Origin: Saprolegnia diclina VS20
Lineage: Eukaryota > Oomycota > Saprolegniomycetes > Saprolegniales > Saprolegniaceae
Length of the DNA: 21,151 nucleotides
Direction: 5' to 3'
Assembly (NCBI RefSeq): GCF_000281045.1
Contig: NW_008246093.1
Location: forward strand, 695,274 to 716,424
Shown here: positions 6,899-14,632 of the stretch, one piece after another
Numbering within the stretch: the stretch's first letter is position 1
How the letters are laid out: each line of letters begins with the position of its first letter
Made by a program: the position numbers and the translations under genes
Notes under the pieces: generated by a model
Told to the model about the DNA's origin: nothing
What the model saw: only the letters and a program-made list of their open reading frames with translations
Databases searched by the model: none

Positions 6899-7888
6899 AT
6901 GCTCACCATCTACTCGAACGAGACGCATCGCGCAAGCCGCGGCGAGGCCGTGCCCCACGAGAGCCTCCAGATCGACAACTGGGTCTACGAGATCAAGACG
7001 GCCTGCGCCGGCTTTGGCACGGACGAGGACAAGCTCAGCAACGCCCTCGCCACCAAGACTGCGAGCGAGCGCTACCTTATTTCCGCCCGGTACCCCGAGC
7101 TCCAACGCGTCTCGCTCCTCTCGGAAATGAAGAGCGAGGTCTCGGGCAGCTATGGCAAGCTGCTCCAGCTCCTCGCGCAGCCGCTCGAGGAGGCCGAGGC
7201 GCTCATCATTCGCGACGCGACCAAAGGCGCCGGCACGAACGAGAAGCTCGTCTACCCAGTCCTCGGTGGGCGCACGGCCGACGAGCTCCTCATCCTCAAG
7301 AAAGCCTACTTCAAGACGTTTGCGCAGGACATGGCGGTCGTCCTCGCCGACGACCTCGGCGGCGACCTCAAGGTGTTTGTCCAAGCCATTCTCAACATTA
7401 ACCCGCCCGCGTACAACCCCGAGATCCACACGCCGGCCAAGGCGGCCGAGGTGGCCGAGGTCATCTACAAGGCCGGCGAGGGCAAGTGGGGCACGGACGA
7501 GTCGGCGTTCTGCAACGCGCTCGTCGCGATTCCACCGGCCTTTCTCTCGTCTGTGAACGCGGCTTACATTGCCAAGCACGGCAACAGCCTCGAGCGCGCC
7601 ATTGAGAAGGAGTTTGGCGGCAAAGCCGAAGACGCGCTCCTCTACCACGTCGGTATGATCCTTCACCCGATCGAGACGATCGCGGGCCAGTTTGAAAAGA
7701 CGATGAAGGGCATCGGCACCGACGAGTACAACCTCTCGGCCGCGATTGTCCGCTACCAGCACCTCCTCCCGCAGGTCAAGCAAGCGTACAAGGACAAGTA
7801 CGACACGCCGCTTCGCGACCGCATCTACGGCGAGACGTCCGGCAACTACCGCAAGGTGCTCCTCGCGATCGTCGAGCAGGCGTCCTAA
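6899..7888 (+). CDS. annexin C
   Basis: A complete 329-aa four-repeat annexin, clearly homologous to annexins A and B but much more diverged from them than they are from each other. Calcium loops are GFGT (37-40), GAGT (109-112), KWGT (195-198) and GIGT (270-273). The N-terminus before repeat 1 differs from A and B, the usual place where annexins diversify. The start is set by the abutting Inr-FPR. No intron. A 96-base stretch (7634-7729) differs from annexin B 2129-2224 at only two bases, silent sites included, although the flanks are far less similar. It converges on RAE1 with 52 bp between stop codons. Confidence 0.95.
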   Translation: MLTIYSNETHRASRGEAVPHESLQIDNWVYEIKTACAGFGTDEDKLSNALATKTASERYLISARYPELQRVSLLSEMKSEVSGSYGKLLQLLAQPLEEAEALIIRDATKGAGTNEKLVYPVLGGRTADELLILKKAYFKTFAQDMAVVLADDLGGDLKVFVQAILNINPPAYNPEIHTPAKAAEVAEVIYKAGEGKWGTDESAFCNALVAIPPAFLSSVNAAYIAKHGNSLERAIEKEFGGKAEDALLYHVGMILHPIETIAGQFEKTMKGIGTDEYNLSAAIVRYQHLLPQVKQAYKDKYDTPLRDRIYGETSGNYRKVLLAIVEQAS

Positions 7889-7940
7889 GTGCCTCAATGC
7901 GAGCTTATGCATACACCCGAACTCTGGTTGAAGGTTAGAA

Positions 7941-9182
7941 TCACTTCTTGGTCTTGACCGTGAGGTCGGTCTGGTCGACGTGGTGCAGGCGAAGGACGTT
8001 GCGCGCCTGGTGGTTGTACCCTTCGGCGCCCTTGTACCAGTCGTACGACGTCGCGTACGCAAAGATGTCGCCCTGGGCGTTGAACTTGCCGACGGAAATG
8101 CCTTGGTAGTTGGGACTACAAGCCGCATAAGCTCTTATCGCATTCCAAGCCGCGTACATTTTCGGGAAATTGCGCAGCATCTTGCGCATGTCCTTGTCCC
8201 AGAACGTGTACGAGCCGTCGGTCCCCGTCGTTGCCATCTTGCCGCTGAGCGTGTGGAACGACACACTGCTCACGGGGTTGACGGCGTTGTTGGCCGTGTC
8301 GCGGTGGGCCTTGAACGCAAAGTCGCGCCTACAAGCATAAGCATAGGTGAAGTGATTGCACTTGGCCACGGTTGGGCGTACTCTTGCTTTTGCTTCTCGT
8401 CGACGTGCTGGATCGCGACGCGGCCTTCGATGGACCCGATCGCAAAGCCGGACGCGTCCGGGAACGCAGCAATGCAGCGCGTCTGCAGCTTCAAGTTGGA
8501 CTTGATCGACTAGACAGATGACCATGAGCGACTACATGCAACGTCCACTGCACGCACGGCGAAGATCTGCGACGGCTTGGTCAAGTCAAAACAGTGGATC
8601 ATCTTGTCGGCAGTCGCGACGACCATGAGCGGGTAGACCACGTCGAGCGCATACACGCGGTCGCTGAGCTGCACCGTGGCCTGTGCCTGCGGCGCACGCG
8701 TGTCCCAGTACTTGACGGTCTTGTCCCACGAGCCCGTGACGACGCAGTTGGCCGTAGGCACGAAGCGGATGCCACGGATCGGCTGGTCGTGCTGCGCGAT
8801 CTGCTGGCCGGTCGCGGGCCCGTTGAGCTGCCACATAAGCGCCGTCTTGTCGCAGCTACCGGAAAACACCGTCGTGCCGTCCTAGAGCGCGCTTAGCCGC
8901 CATGGCATGGTATGGCCTACGTACCGCGCTAAAGGCTGTGCAGAGCACGGGCGCCTTGTGCTGGATCTGGGCGCGAGCGACGGCTTGGAACTGCGTCTGC
9001 TGGTGGTTGACCTCCCAGCAGCGCACGTAGTTGTCCCAGGAGCCGGCGACAAGGACGTTGGCCGTCGGGCTCCAGCTCAGGTCCTGGATGCTGTCGGGGA
9101 CATCGGGCGGGACGTCGTAGTCGGACGCCGCCGGGCTCGCGCTCGTCGCCGTCGCCGCCACGCCGAATCCACCGAATGACAT
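7941..9182 (-). CDS. RAE1: RAE1/Gle2 mRNA-export WD40 protein, five exons
   Basis: RAE1/Gle2 is a nuclear-pore-associated beta-propeller that binds the GLEBS motif of Nup98 and works in mRNA export and spindle assembly (family knowledge). Exons by GT-AG junctions that keep frame: 9182-8925, 8881-8558, 8509-8382, 8328-8158 and 8115-7941. Introns are 43, 48, 53 and 42 nt. The spliced product is 351 aa, near the 368 aa of the human protein. Diagnostic blocks in order: SWDNYVRCWEV, SGSCDKTALMWQL, IAQHDQPI, GSWDKTVKYWDTR, VVATADK, GFAIGSIEGRVAI, FWDKDMRK and FAYATSYDWYKG. The N-terminus is FG/Ser/Ala-rich as in RAE1. No Inr match is seen upstream; instead there are CCAAT boxes. The last intron (8157-8116) has no in-frame stop and a length divisible by three, so its retention would add 14 residues. 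Confidence 0.95.
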
Positions 9183-9222
9183 CGCTTCCTGTTTGTATTA
9201 TCTGGTGGGGAAAACGTCCCGA

Positions 9223-9259
9223 CCAATTGGCTAAAATTCGAGTTTGGAGCATGGCCAAT
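9223..9259 (-). promoter_or_regulatory. CCAAT boxes upstream of RAE1
   Basis: The palindrome CCAATTGG (9223-9230) and a CCAAT (9255-9259) lie 41-77 bases before the RAE1 start. CCAAT boxes are bound by NF-Y in eukaryotes. No Inr-FPR pair is found, so this housekeeping gene may use a different promoter type. Confidence 0.4.
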
Positions 9260-9336
9260 CAACGCGCGGCACGGTCAGGAGGCTTAAAACACGCATCTTT
9301 AGAGGCCACCAGCATCGAGCGAGAAGCGCAGTCAAG

Positions 9337-9372
9337 AGTCCACTGTGGCAACGCGATCGCGTGCAGTGGACT
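9337..9372. repeat. nested palindrome
   Basis: Outer arms AGTCCACTG (9337-9345) and CAGTGGACT (9364-9372) are perfect inverted repeats of 9 bases. Inside them ACGCGATCGCGT (9351-9362) is itself a perfect 12-base palindrome. It could form a cruciform or be a double protein-binding site; no function is known. Confidence 0.55.
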
Positions 9373-10087
9373 GAGATCGTTTACAGCGTGTAGAGACTCT
9401 CTATCACGCAAAGAAACAAACAAAGCGCGCGCGACGGTTGGTCGAAACGGACACGATGCAGCCGAGTCGGGCTAGCCGCACTCAACATTTCCCGGCGATC
9501 GAGCCAACATTCGCGCGGCTCGCTCCAGCACGCTAGTCTCCTAGTTGACTGGTAAACTCGGTCAAAAGATCTATCGCACTGGGGATAAAAGCTGATCGAG
9601 GTTCAGGGTGACATTAGGGGGTGACCGCCTTTAAGGCTTCGGGATCATGCAAGGTTGAAGCTGAGGTGCGGCGGCATCTCTAGTGAATAGACGAAATGGT
9701 TGGGAGGAAATTAGATTCTCTAGCCCATGGGTGGGACTCTGAGTAGCAGTAGGTGCAGCAGCGTTGGAACCGTGCTAGAAACCTTGGCAGGCCACAGAAG
9801 CGCGCCAAACCTCCCGCTCCGCGGGTTATCCTGGTGTAAGACGTCCCATATGAATAAAATATGCAATTCAGAACTTGATTTTACAATTTCCATACAAAGC
9901 ATCATATGCATAATGCATGTAAAGTACATATTGAGTCTGTGACTGAGCGGGAAGATCGCCATTGCATCAACCGACCCGATTACCAATCTTGGTGGCTTCA
10001 ACGAGTCGCCGCGATACCGTCGTCGCTTTGTATGAGCGATCGCTTCCGGGTCTTTGACGCTGCTGTGCTCACAAAACAAGTGCCTCC

Positions 10088-11842
10088 ATGGCCTCCTACG
10101 CCCTTCACGTCGAGACGCCGCTCGCATCGGTGCAGCCCGTCACCCTCTCGTGGACGCACCTTGAGCTTCAAGTAGCAACCAAGGTCGAGCCAAAATTGAT
10201 CTTGCACAAGCAGTCGGGCGTCGCCAAGCCTGGAGAACTCCTCGTGATCATGGGTCCGTCGGGTGCCGGGAAGAGCTCGCTTCTGGACGTCCTCGCGGGC
10301 CGCCAGCCGCGCTACACGGGCGACATCCGCGTCAACGGCCAGCCCTACACCAAAGCGTCCATACGCCAACACACGTCGTACATTATGCAAACCGACGCCT
10401 TCTACCCGTCGCTCACGGTTCTGGAGCACCTTCTCTTCCAAGCGCAGCTGCGCACGCGCTGGTCGCCGGACGTGCGCCACGCCCGCGTGCTCTCGGTCCT
10501 CGATGCCATGGGCCTCTCGAAATGCCGGGACACGCAGATTGGCGACGACCACCGCATTCGCGGGATCTCGGGCGGCGAGCGTAAGCGCCTGAGCATTGCG
10601 TCCGAGCTACTCACAAACCCGTCGCTGCTCTTTGTCGACGAGCCCACGTCGGGTCTCGACAGCTTCATGGCCGAGTCGGTCGTGGCGCAACTCCAAGCCC
10701 TTGCCCGAGCGGGCCGCACGGTTGTCGCGACCATCCACCAGCCATCGGCCGAGGTCTTTGCAGCCTTTGACACGCTCTACCTGTTATCCAACGGATCACC
10801 CGTCTACGTGGGGCCTGCGGCGTCGGCCAAGGAGTATTTTGCGTCCGTCGGGCACGTCTGCCCCATGTATGTCAACCCAACCGACTACTTTATGCGCGAA
10901 CTCATGCTCGCCGAGCGGGCGCCGACCAACAACCTCGTGGCTGTGTGGCGTAGTGCCACGTATGTCTCGGACGCCAGCGACGCGGCGCCACTGACAGAGC
11001 GAGAAGGCGTTGCTTTGCCACGCCTTTTCGCCGTGCTCTGTCGACGCAACGTCCTTCGCATCCTTCGCGACAAGATGGCGTTCCGGGCCAAGGTGGCTCA
11101 GAACTTGTTTGTGTCTATGGTCGTGGGCTTGATCTACTGGCAGCTGCCACTGACGCAGCTCGGAATTCAGTCGTTCACGGGCGTCCTCTTCTTCATCGTG
11201 ATCCACCAGTTCTTTGGCATGGCCGCGCCCGAGTTTGCCGCCGTCGCGCTCGAGCTGCCCATCATGGTGCGCGAGTTTCGAAGTGGTTTGTACCCGTCGT
11301 ACGTTTGGTATTGCGCCAAGAATGCCAGTGAGCTCGGCCTCCAAGTCCTCTTCCCACTTGTGTTTTTGCTGCCCGCGTATTTCATGGTCGGGTTCCCGCT
11401 CTCGCTCGTCGTCTGGAGCTCGTTCTACCTCTTTTTGGCGCTGCTCGGGTCGGCGGCCACGGGCCTCGGCTACATGGTGTCCTGCGTCGTCCAGCGGCCC
11501 GAAATTGCGCCGGTCGTTGGCATCATGGTGCTCCTCCCGTTCCTCATCTTTGGCGGCCTCTTCCTCAACGCGGCCATGACGCCTGTCTACTTCAAGTGGC
11601 TCGAGGTCATTTCGCCCATGAAGTACGCGTTCCGAGGCCTTAGCCGCGCCTTCTGGTCCCATATCGCGTTTATTCCATGCGAGACCAGCTGCATTGCTCG
11701 AGACGGCGCCACCGTCTTGGCCAACATGAGCTTGGACGGCGGGTCGTTGTACGGCGATGCGCTCCTCCTCGTCGCTATCAACGTGCTCTTCCGTGTCCTC
11801 GGCGGGCTCTTCCTTGCACTGCGACTTGGAGGCCAGCAATAA
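10088..11842 (+). CDS. ABCG (WHITE-type) half-transporter
   Basis: An ATP-driven exporter half-unit that must dimerise; substrates in this family are lipids, sterols or xenobiotics, and none can be assigned here. The 584-aa protein has the ABCG order, with the nucleotide-binding domain before the membrane domain. Walker A is GPSGAGKSS at 56-64, the Q-loop is at 100-102, the signature ISGGERKR is at 160-167, Walker B is LLFVDE at 180-185, and the H-loop TIHQ is at 215-218. All key residues are present. About six membrane spans follow between 336 and 580, with a two-cysteine extracellular loop (CETSC, 531-535) before the last. The length fits a half-transporter rather than the full-size PDR type common in oomycetes. 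An in-frame stop lies 11 codons upstream, so the ATG at 10088 is the first possible start. No intron. It converges on the CCCH gene with 47 bp between stops. Confidence 0.95.
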   Translation: MASYALHVETPLASVQPVTLSWTHLELQVATKVEPKLILHKQSGVAKPGELLVIMGPSGAGKSSLLDVLAGRQPRYTGDIRVNGQPYTKASIRQHTSYIMQTDAFYPSLTVLEHLLFQAQLRTRWSPDVRHARVLSVLDAMGLSKCRDTQIGDDHRIRGISGGERKRLSIASELLTNPSLLFVDEPTSGLDSFMAESVVAQLQALARAGRTVVATIHQPSAEVFAAFDTLYLLSNGSPVYVGPAASAKEYFASVGHVCPMYVNPTDYFMRELMLAERAPTNNLVAVWRSATYVSDASDAAPLTEREGVALPRLFAVLCRRNVLRILRDKMAFRAKVAQNLFVSMVVGLIYWQLPLTQLGIQSFTGVLFFIVIHQFFGMAAPEFAAVALELPIMVREFRSGLYPSYVWYCAKNASELGLQVLFPLVFLLPAYFMVGFPLSLVVWSSFYLFLALLGSAATGLGYMVSCVVQRPEIAPVVGIMVLLPFLIFGGLFLNAAMTPVYFKWLEVISPMKYAFRGLSRAFWSHIAFIPCETSCIARDGATVLANMSLDGGSLYGDALLLVAINVLFRVLGGLFLALRLGGQQ

Positions 11843-11889
11843 TCACCATTATTGTTATCTTAATAAGATGAAATCCATGTACATGCTGA

Positions 11890-13026
11890 CTACGTGAGCA
11901 CCTTGACCTTCTTGCCATTCACAAAATGGACCTCAACCTCGCCCGTCGCCTTTTCTAGCACTCGGTCGACGAGGCGGTTGGCCATGCTCTTCATCTGATC
12001 AATCTCTCGGCCGTCGTGGTCGTGCAGATGGTTGCAGCCTCCTTGAAGGTACGGGCACTCGGAGCCATACTTACAGTACGTCGTCTTCCATAGACCTCGC
12101 ATCATGATCGCCCGCGTCACACCGACGAGGATTCTATCCTCGTCCGTGTGCCAGTAGTTGCAGCCTGGGATTTTGCAAAACGCAGCACGTGTACATTGCT
12201 GGTAGAAGCGAGGTCGCAGCTGCGCCCGGTACCGGTCTTGCAGCTCCAGAAGCACCATCTTTACAAGATCCTGGAGCGGCTTATCCATCGACGCCATTTG
12301 CAAAGGCGGCGGCGCTTGATACGGCACAGGCGCCACATAGCTACTCGACACCCGAGACGGCTCTGCACGCGTCGCTACGGCAGTCCGCGCCGAGTCGCCA
12401 TCGTCGTACAACGTCGTCCGCACACCCAGAGGCTTGGGATCGACCCGCGTTGGCGACGGCGACGGCTCGCGCTCGGGCGACGCAAGTGGTGTCGCCCGAG
12501 GCGCGTGGTGCCGGACGGGCGCACGCGTCGTCTCGCTCTTGCCGTCGAGGCGGCCAAGGGCCCCGTGCAGCCACTCAAAGCACGTAACAATGCTCTTCAT
12601 CTGGACACCTGCGATCGTGATCCACTCGGCCTTGATGCTTTCGAGAAGCGGCGCGTGGTCGGGCAGATCGGCGCTCGGCCTGCCATGCGTGTCCATGTTC
12701 TTGAAGACCTGGAAGCCCGTCATGCCCCAGCGCAGTGTGCGGAGGTACGTGCTCCCAGCCTTGGCGTCGATCGAGCTCAAGTGACTGCCGAGTCGGTCGA
12801 GGTGTCTTAAGGCTGCGTCAAACGACGCGACGCCGCCGCCGACCGCGTCGTTGACGACGATGTGCACGATGGTCTCCATGCTCTTGCGGTAGACGCCAAA
12901 GCCGCCCCACGCGTTGTCCCAGAGGAGGTCGCGGAAGCCGCGCAACTCTCTACGGAAGTCCTGGCGCGGCCCGCGCGAGAGGAAGTCGCCGTCGGCGCAC
13001 AGGTCGAGAAAGTCCAGGTGGTCCAT
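11890..13026 (-). CDS. tandem CCCH zinc-finger protein
   Basis: A probable RNA-binding protein of 378 aa. Two CCCH fingers lie in the C-terminal part: C278-x5-C284-x4-C289-x3-H293 and C318-x5-C324-x6-C331-x3-H335. The spacing fits the CCCH class, but neither finger is the C-x8-C-x5-C-x3-H type of tristetraprolin. The first 160 residues look alpha-helical and resemble nothing I know; residues 160-240 are low-complexity, rich in Pro, Ser and Arg. Another short helical and basic stretch ends the protein. It is intronless and has no membrane span. The start ATG (complement 13026-13024) lies about 75 bases downstream of two overlapping initiator matches. CCCH proteins often control mRNA stability or splicing, but the role here is an inference from the fingers alone. 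Confidence 0.88.
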   Translation of the reverse strand: MDHLDFLDLCADGDFLSRGPRQDFRRELRGFRDLLWDNAWGGFGVYRKSMETIVHIVVNDAVGGGVASFDAALRHLDRLGSHLSSIDAKAGSTYLRTLRWGMTGFQVFKNMDTHGRPSADLPDHAPLLESIKAEWITIAGVQMKSIVTCFEWLHGALGRLDGKSETTRAPVRHHAPRATPLASPEREPSPSPTRVDPKPLGVRTTLYDDGDSARTAVATRAEPSRVSSSYVAPVPYQAPPPLQMASMDKPLQDLVKMVLLELQDRYRAQLRPRFYQQCTRAAFCKIPGCNYWHTDEDRILVGVTRAIMMRGLWKTTYCKYGSECPYLQGGCNHLHDHDGREIDQMKSMANRLVDRVLEKATGEVEVHFVNGKKVKVLT

Positions 13027-13099
13027 CGTCTTCGTCGTCGTGGGTTTCGCAAATACTGGCTGGCTTTGTGGCTATATATTTCCGGCCAATGGCATCGCG

Positions 13100-13112
13100 A
13101 GAATGAAAATGG
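13100..13112 (-). promoter_or_regulatory. overlapping Inr/FPR elements of CCCH gene
   Basis: On the minus strand CCATTTT (13112-13106) and TCATTCT (13106-13100) both match the Inr, and CATTTTC (13111-13105) matches the FPR. A TATA-like run lies downstream at about 13072-13080. The predicted leader of about 75-85 nt is longer than for the other genes here. Confidence 0.55.
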
Positions 13113-13207
13113 AGCGCTCTGAGTGGTCAAAATCGATCGGCCTGTCAGCACCAAGTGCAACGTGCGACGAAGGATCGAGGAGCTTGGTGCTTAGTTAGTC
13201 GCGTCGA

Positions 13208-13305
13208 ATGCCCTACTACGACTATGACTACGGATATACTTTTGCGCTGTCCAAAGCCTCGAGGACGAGGGTGTCATCAAGGCCGTGCGCTCCTCCACCC
13301 AATGA
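13208..13305 (+). pseudogene. possible frame-disrupted small gene or exon remnant
   Basis: An ATG at 13208 opens a frame beginning MPYYDYDYGYTFALSK. The codons after that lose coding character, while the frame shifted by one base reads SLEDEGVIKAVRSSTQ and then stops at 13303-13305. The switch point is at an AAA run near 13253-13255, where loss of one base would explain the break. The family is unknown. A chance ORF is a fair alternative because the whole stretch is under 100 bases. Confidence 0.25.
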
Positions 13306-13479
13306 ACAACATGGTCAGGCCAAGAGCGGCCGGTCGTCGTGCCACGTCACGCGTACGGTCGACGGTCAATGCTTGATGCATCAGCTATGGCGTTTGAGCG
13401 CAATTCTTCAGCTTCCAAGAGAGATCCTATTATACTAGTGCTCTTCGGGCTCCTGGAGCTATCACTACAGCAGCGAACG

Positions 13480-13827
13480 ATGACGACGCTTGCGCCGGTC
13501 GAACGTTCCTTGGCCGCCACCGTTGACGAGTTGCTCGTCGAAGTCGACGTTGCACGCAGTCTCCGCCCTCGGCAGCTGCGCGACCTACGTGCACATACCA
13601 CTGTGCTGTACTTGGCGAGCCGCTCGAGCAGAGTTCGCACGGCCTGCCTCTTGGACCACTCGGACGATGTTCTTGGCGCCAGCTGCCAGCGCCGAACGCG
13701 ACGCGAACCTTCCACGACCGAACGATCCAGCGCTGCAATGCAGACTGTACGTTCTGGCGGCCGTGCCAAGGCCACTGCAACCCCTCCCCAGCCTCAACCG
13801 CGACGCCTCCAAAGGCTGTGGGGATGA
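13480..13827 (+). CDS. doubtful small ORF
   Basis: The frame starts MTTLAPVERSLAATVDELL and encodes 115 aa. The first half reads like a helical protein (LLVEVDVARSL, TACLLDHSDDVL) and has moderately GC-rich third positions; the second half is Arg/Pro/Thr-rich and less convincing. No Inr-FPR precedes it and no family is recognised. It could be a first exon, a decayed gene or chance. Confidence 0.25.
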   Translation: MTTLAPVERSLAATVDELLVEVDVARSLRPRQLRDLRAHTTVLYLASRSSRVRTACLLDHSDDVLGASCQRRTRREPSTTERSSAAMQTVRSGGRAKATATPPQPQPRRLQRLWG

Positions 13828-14002
13828 CGCCGGTCTCTGGCGACCACGATCAACTCAAACGCGCAGATCAAGGCGCGTGCAACGCAGTGGCACGATGGGC
13901 AGGATCGTCAGCGCCGGCGGCGCGTCACGACCTCCAGTCTCGCTCCTACGCCCAGCTGTTTCCTTGGCACCGTACGTGGCGTTCCGAGCAAACACTGTGA
14001 GT

Positions 14003-14018
14003 TCATTTCCCAATTTGC
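14003..14018 (+). promoter_or_regulatory. Inr + FPR core promoter of small gene at 14038
   Basis: TCATTTC (14003-14009) and AATTTGC (14012-14018) are full matches to Inr and FPR at the same 2-base spacing as at annexins B and C. The ATG follows 19 bases after the FPR. This is the main reason to accept the small gene downstream. Confidence 0.7.
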
Positions 14019-14037
14019 CACCACGTCCCGACCACCT

Positions 14038-14412
14038 ATGAACATCTTTAAGCTCTGCTGGCGCCGCATGCTCGGCAATCCCGACGAGTTTGTTGCCAAG
14101 AGCGCGCTCACGCCGCTCACGCAGACGGCCCTGCGCCGCGGCCACCTCGCGCGCAAGTCGTCGCTCGAGCTCTCGGACGTCGAGTTCTGGCGCATCATTG
14201 GCCTCACGGGCGCACCGCCATCGCCGCCGACCCTCTCGACCAATGCGCCGCGCCGGTCGAGCGTCGTCGACTTCGTGTACCAAACGTCCGTCGTGCTCGC
14301 GTTCCAGGACCTCCCCGCGATCTTCAAGCCCCGGACCCAGGTCACGCTGCCCAAGGCCATTCCGTCGCGCGACCAAGTCGACCCGACGCGCCCCGTCACG
14401 GCGACAGCCTAA
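14038..14412 (+). CDS. small hypothetical protein, 124 aa
   Basis: Not a family I recognise. The protein starts MNIFKLCWRRMLG, has a basic, helical first half (LTQTALRRGHLARKSSLEL), a Pro/Thr-rich linker around residues 58-70, and a hydrophobic stretch VVDFVYQTSVVLAFQDL near 76-92 that is too polar for a clear membrane span. The C-terminus is Pro/Thr-rich. It is intronless, with strong C/G-ending codons like the neighbouring confident genes. The promoter just upstream is a complete Inr-FPR. It converges on the CDP-diacylglycerol synthase gene; the 220 bp between them hold nothing notable. Confidence 0.65.
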   Translation: MNIFKLCWRRMLGNPDEFVAKSALTPLTQTALRRGHLARKSSLELSDVEFWRIIGLTGAPPSPPTLSTNAPRRSSVVDFVYQTSVVLAFQDLPAIFKPRTQVTLPKAIPSRDQVDPTRPVTATA

Positions 14413-14632
14413 GCGCCGAGACGCAGCGACTGCAGCTGCCTCCCGTATCATTTATTAGATATGTATTAGACCAGCAGACGCCGGCCATTGGAAGCCACGC
14501 GTCGAGATATGATAGCCGCCCGAGCGCTATACCCTTATTAACAAAGAAACCAACTTCTCTGGATACAAATTTGCAGGCAAGAAGACGCGAGGTGCTCGAA
14601 TGACACACGAGTGTATGAGCAGTAGATGCTTA

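Larger units (their letters stand above)
9183..10087. other. 905 bp intergenic region between RAE1 and ABCG gene
   Basis: This stretch separates two divergent genes. No ORF here has coding-like codon use, no tRNA box pattern was seen, and no mobile-element ends were seen. It holds the CCAAT boxes near RAE1, the nested palindrome at 9337-9372, and two GGTGAC direct repeats near 9607-9626. Its right part (9840-9920) is AT-rich. No Inr match was found for the ABCG gene. Confidence 0.6.
13113..14002. other. 890 bp region with doubtful small ORFs
   Basis: Between the CCCH gene promoter and the small gene at 14038. It holds a Tyr-rich ORF start at 13208 that appears frame-disrupted, and a 115-codon ORF at 13480-13827. 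Neither has an Inr-FPR. No tRNA or mobile element was recognised. It may be the remains of degraded genes. Confidence 0.4.

Noticed and set aside
9183-10087. Possible tRNA or other small RNA gene in the long intergenic region
   Set aside because: No A-box/B-box pair or cloverleaf pattern was found by eye on either strand.
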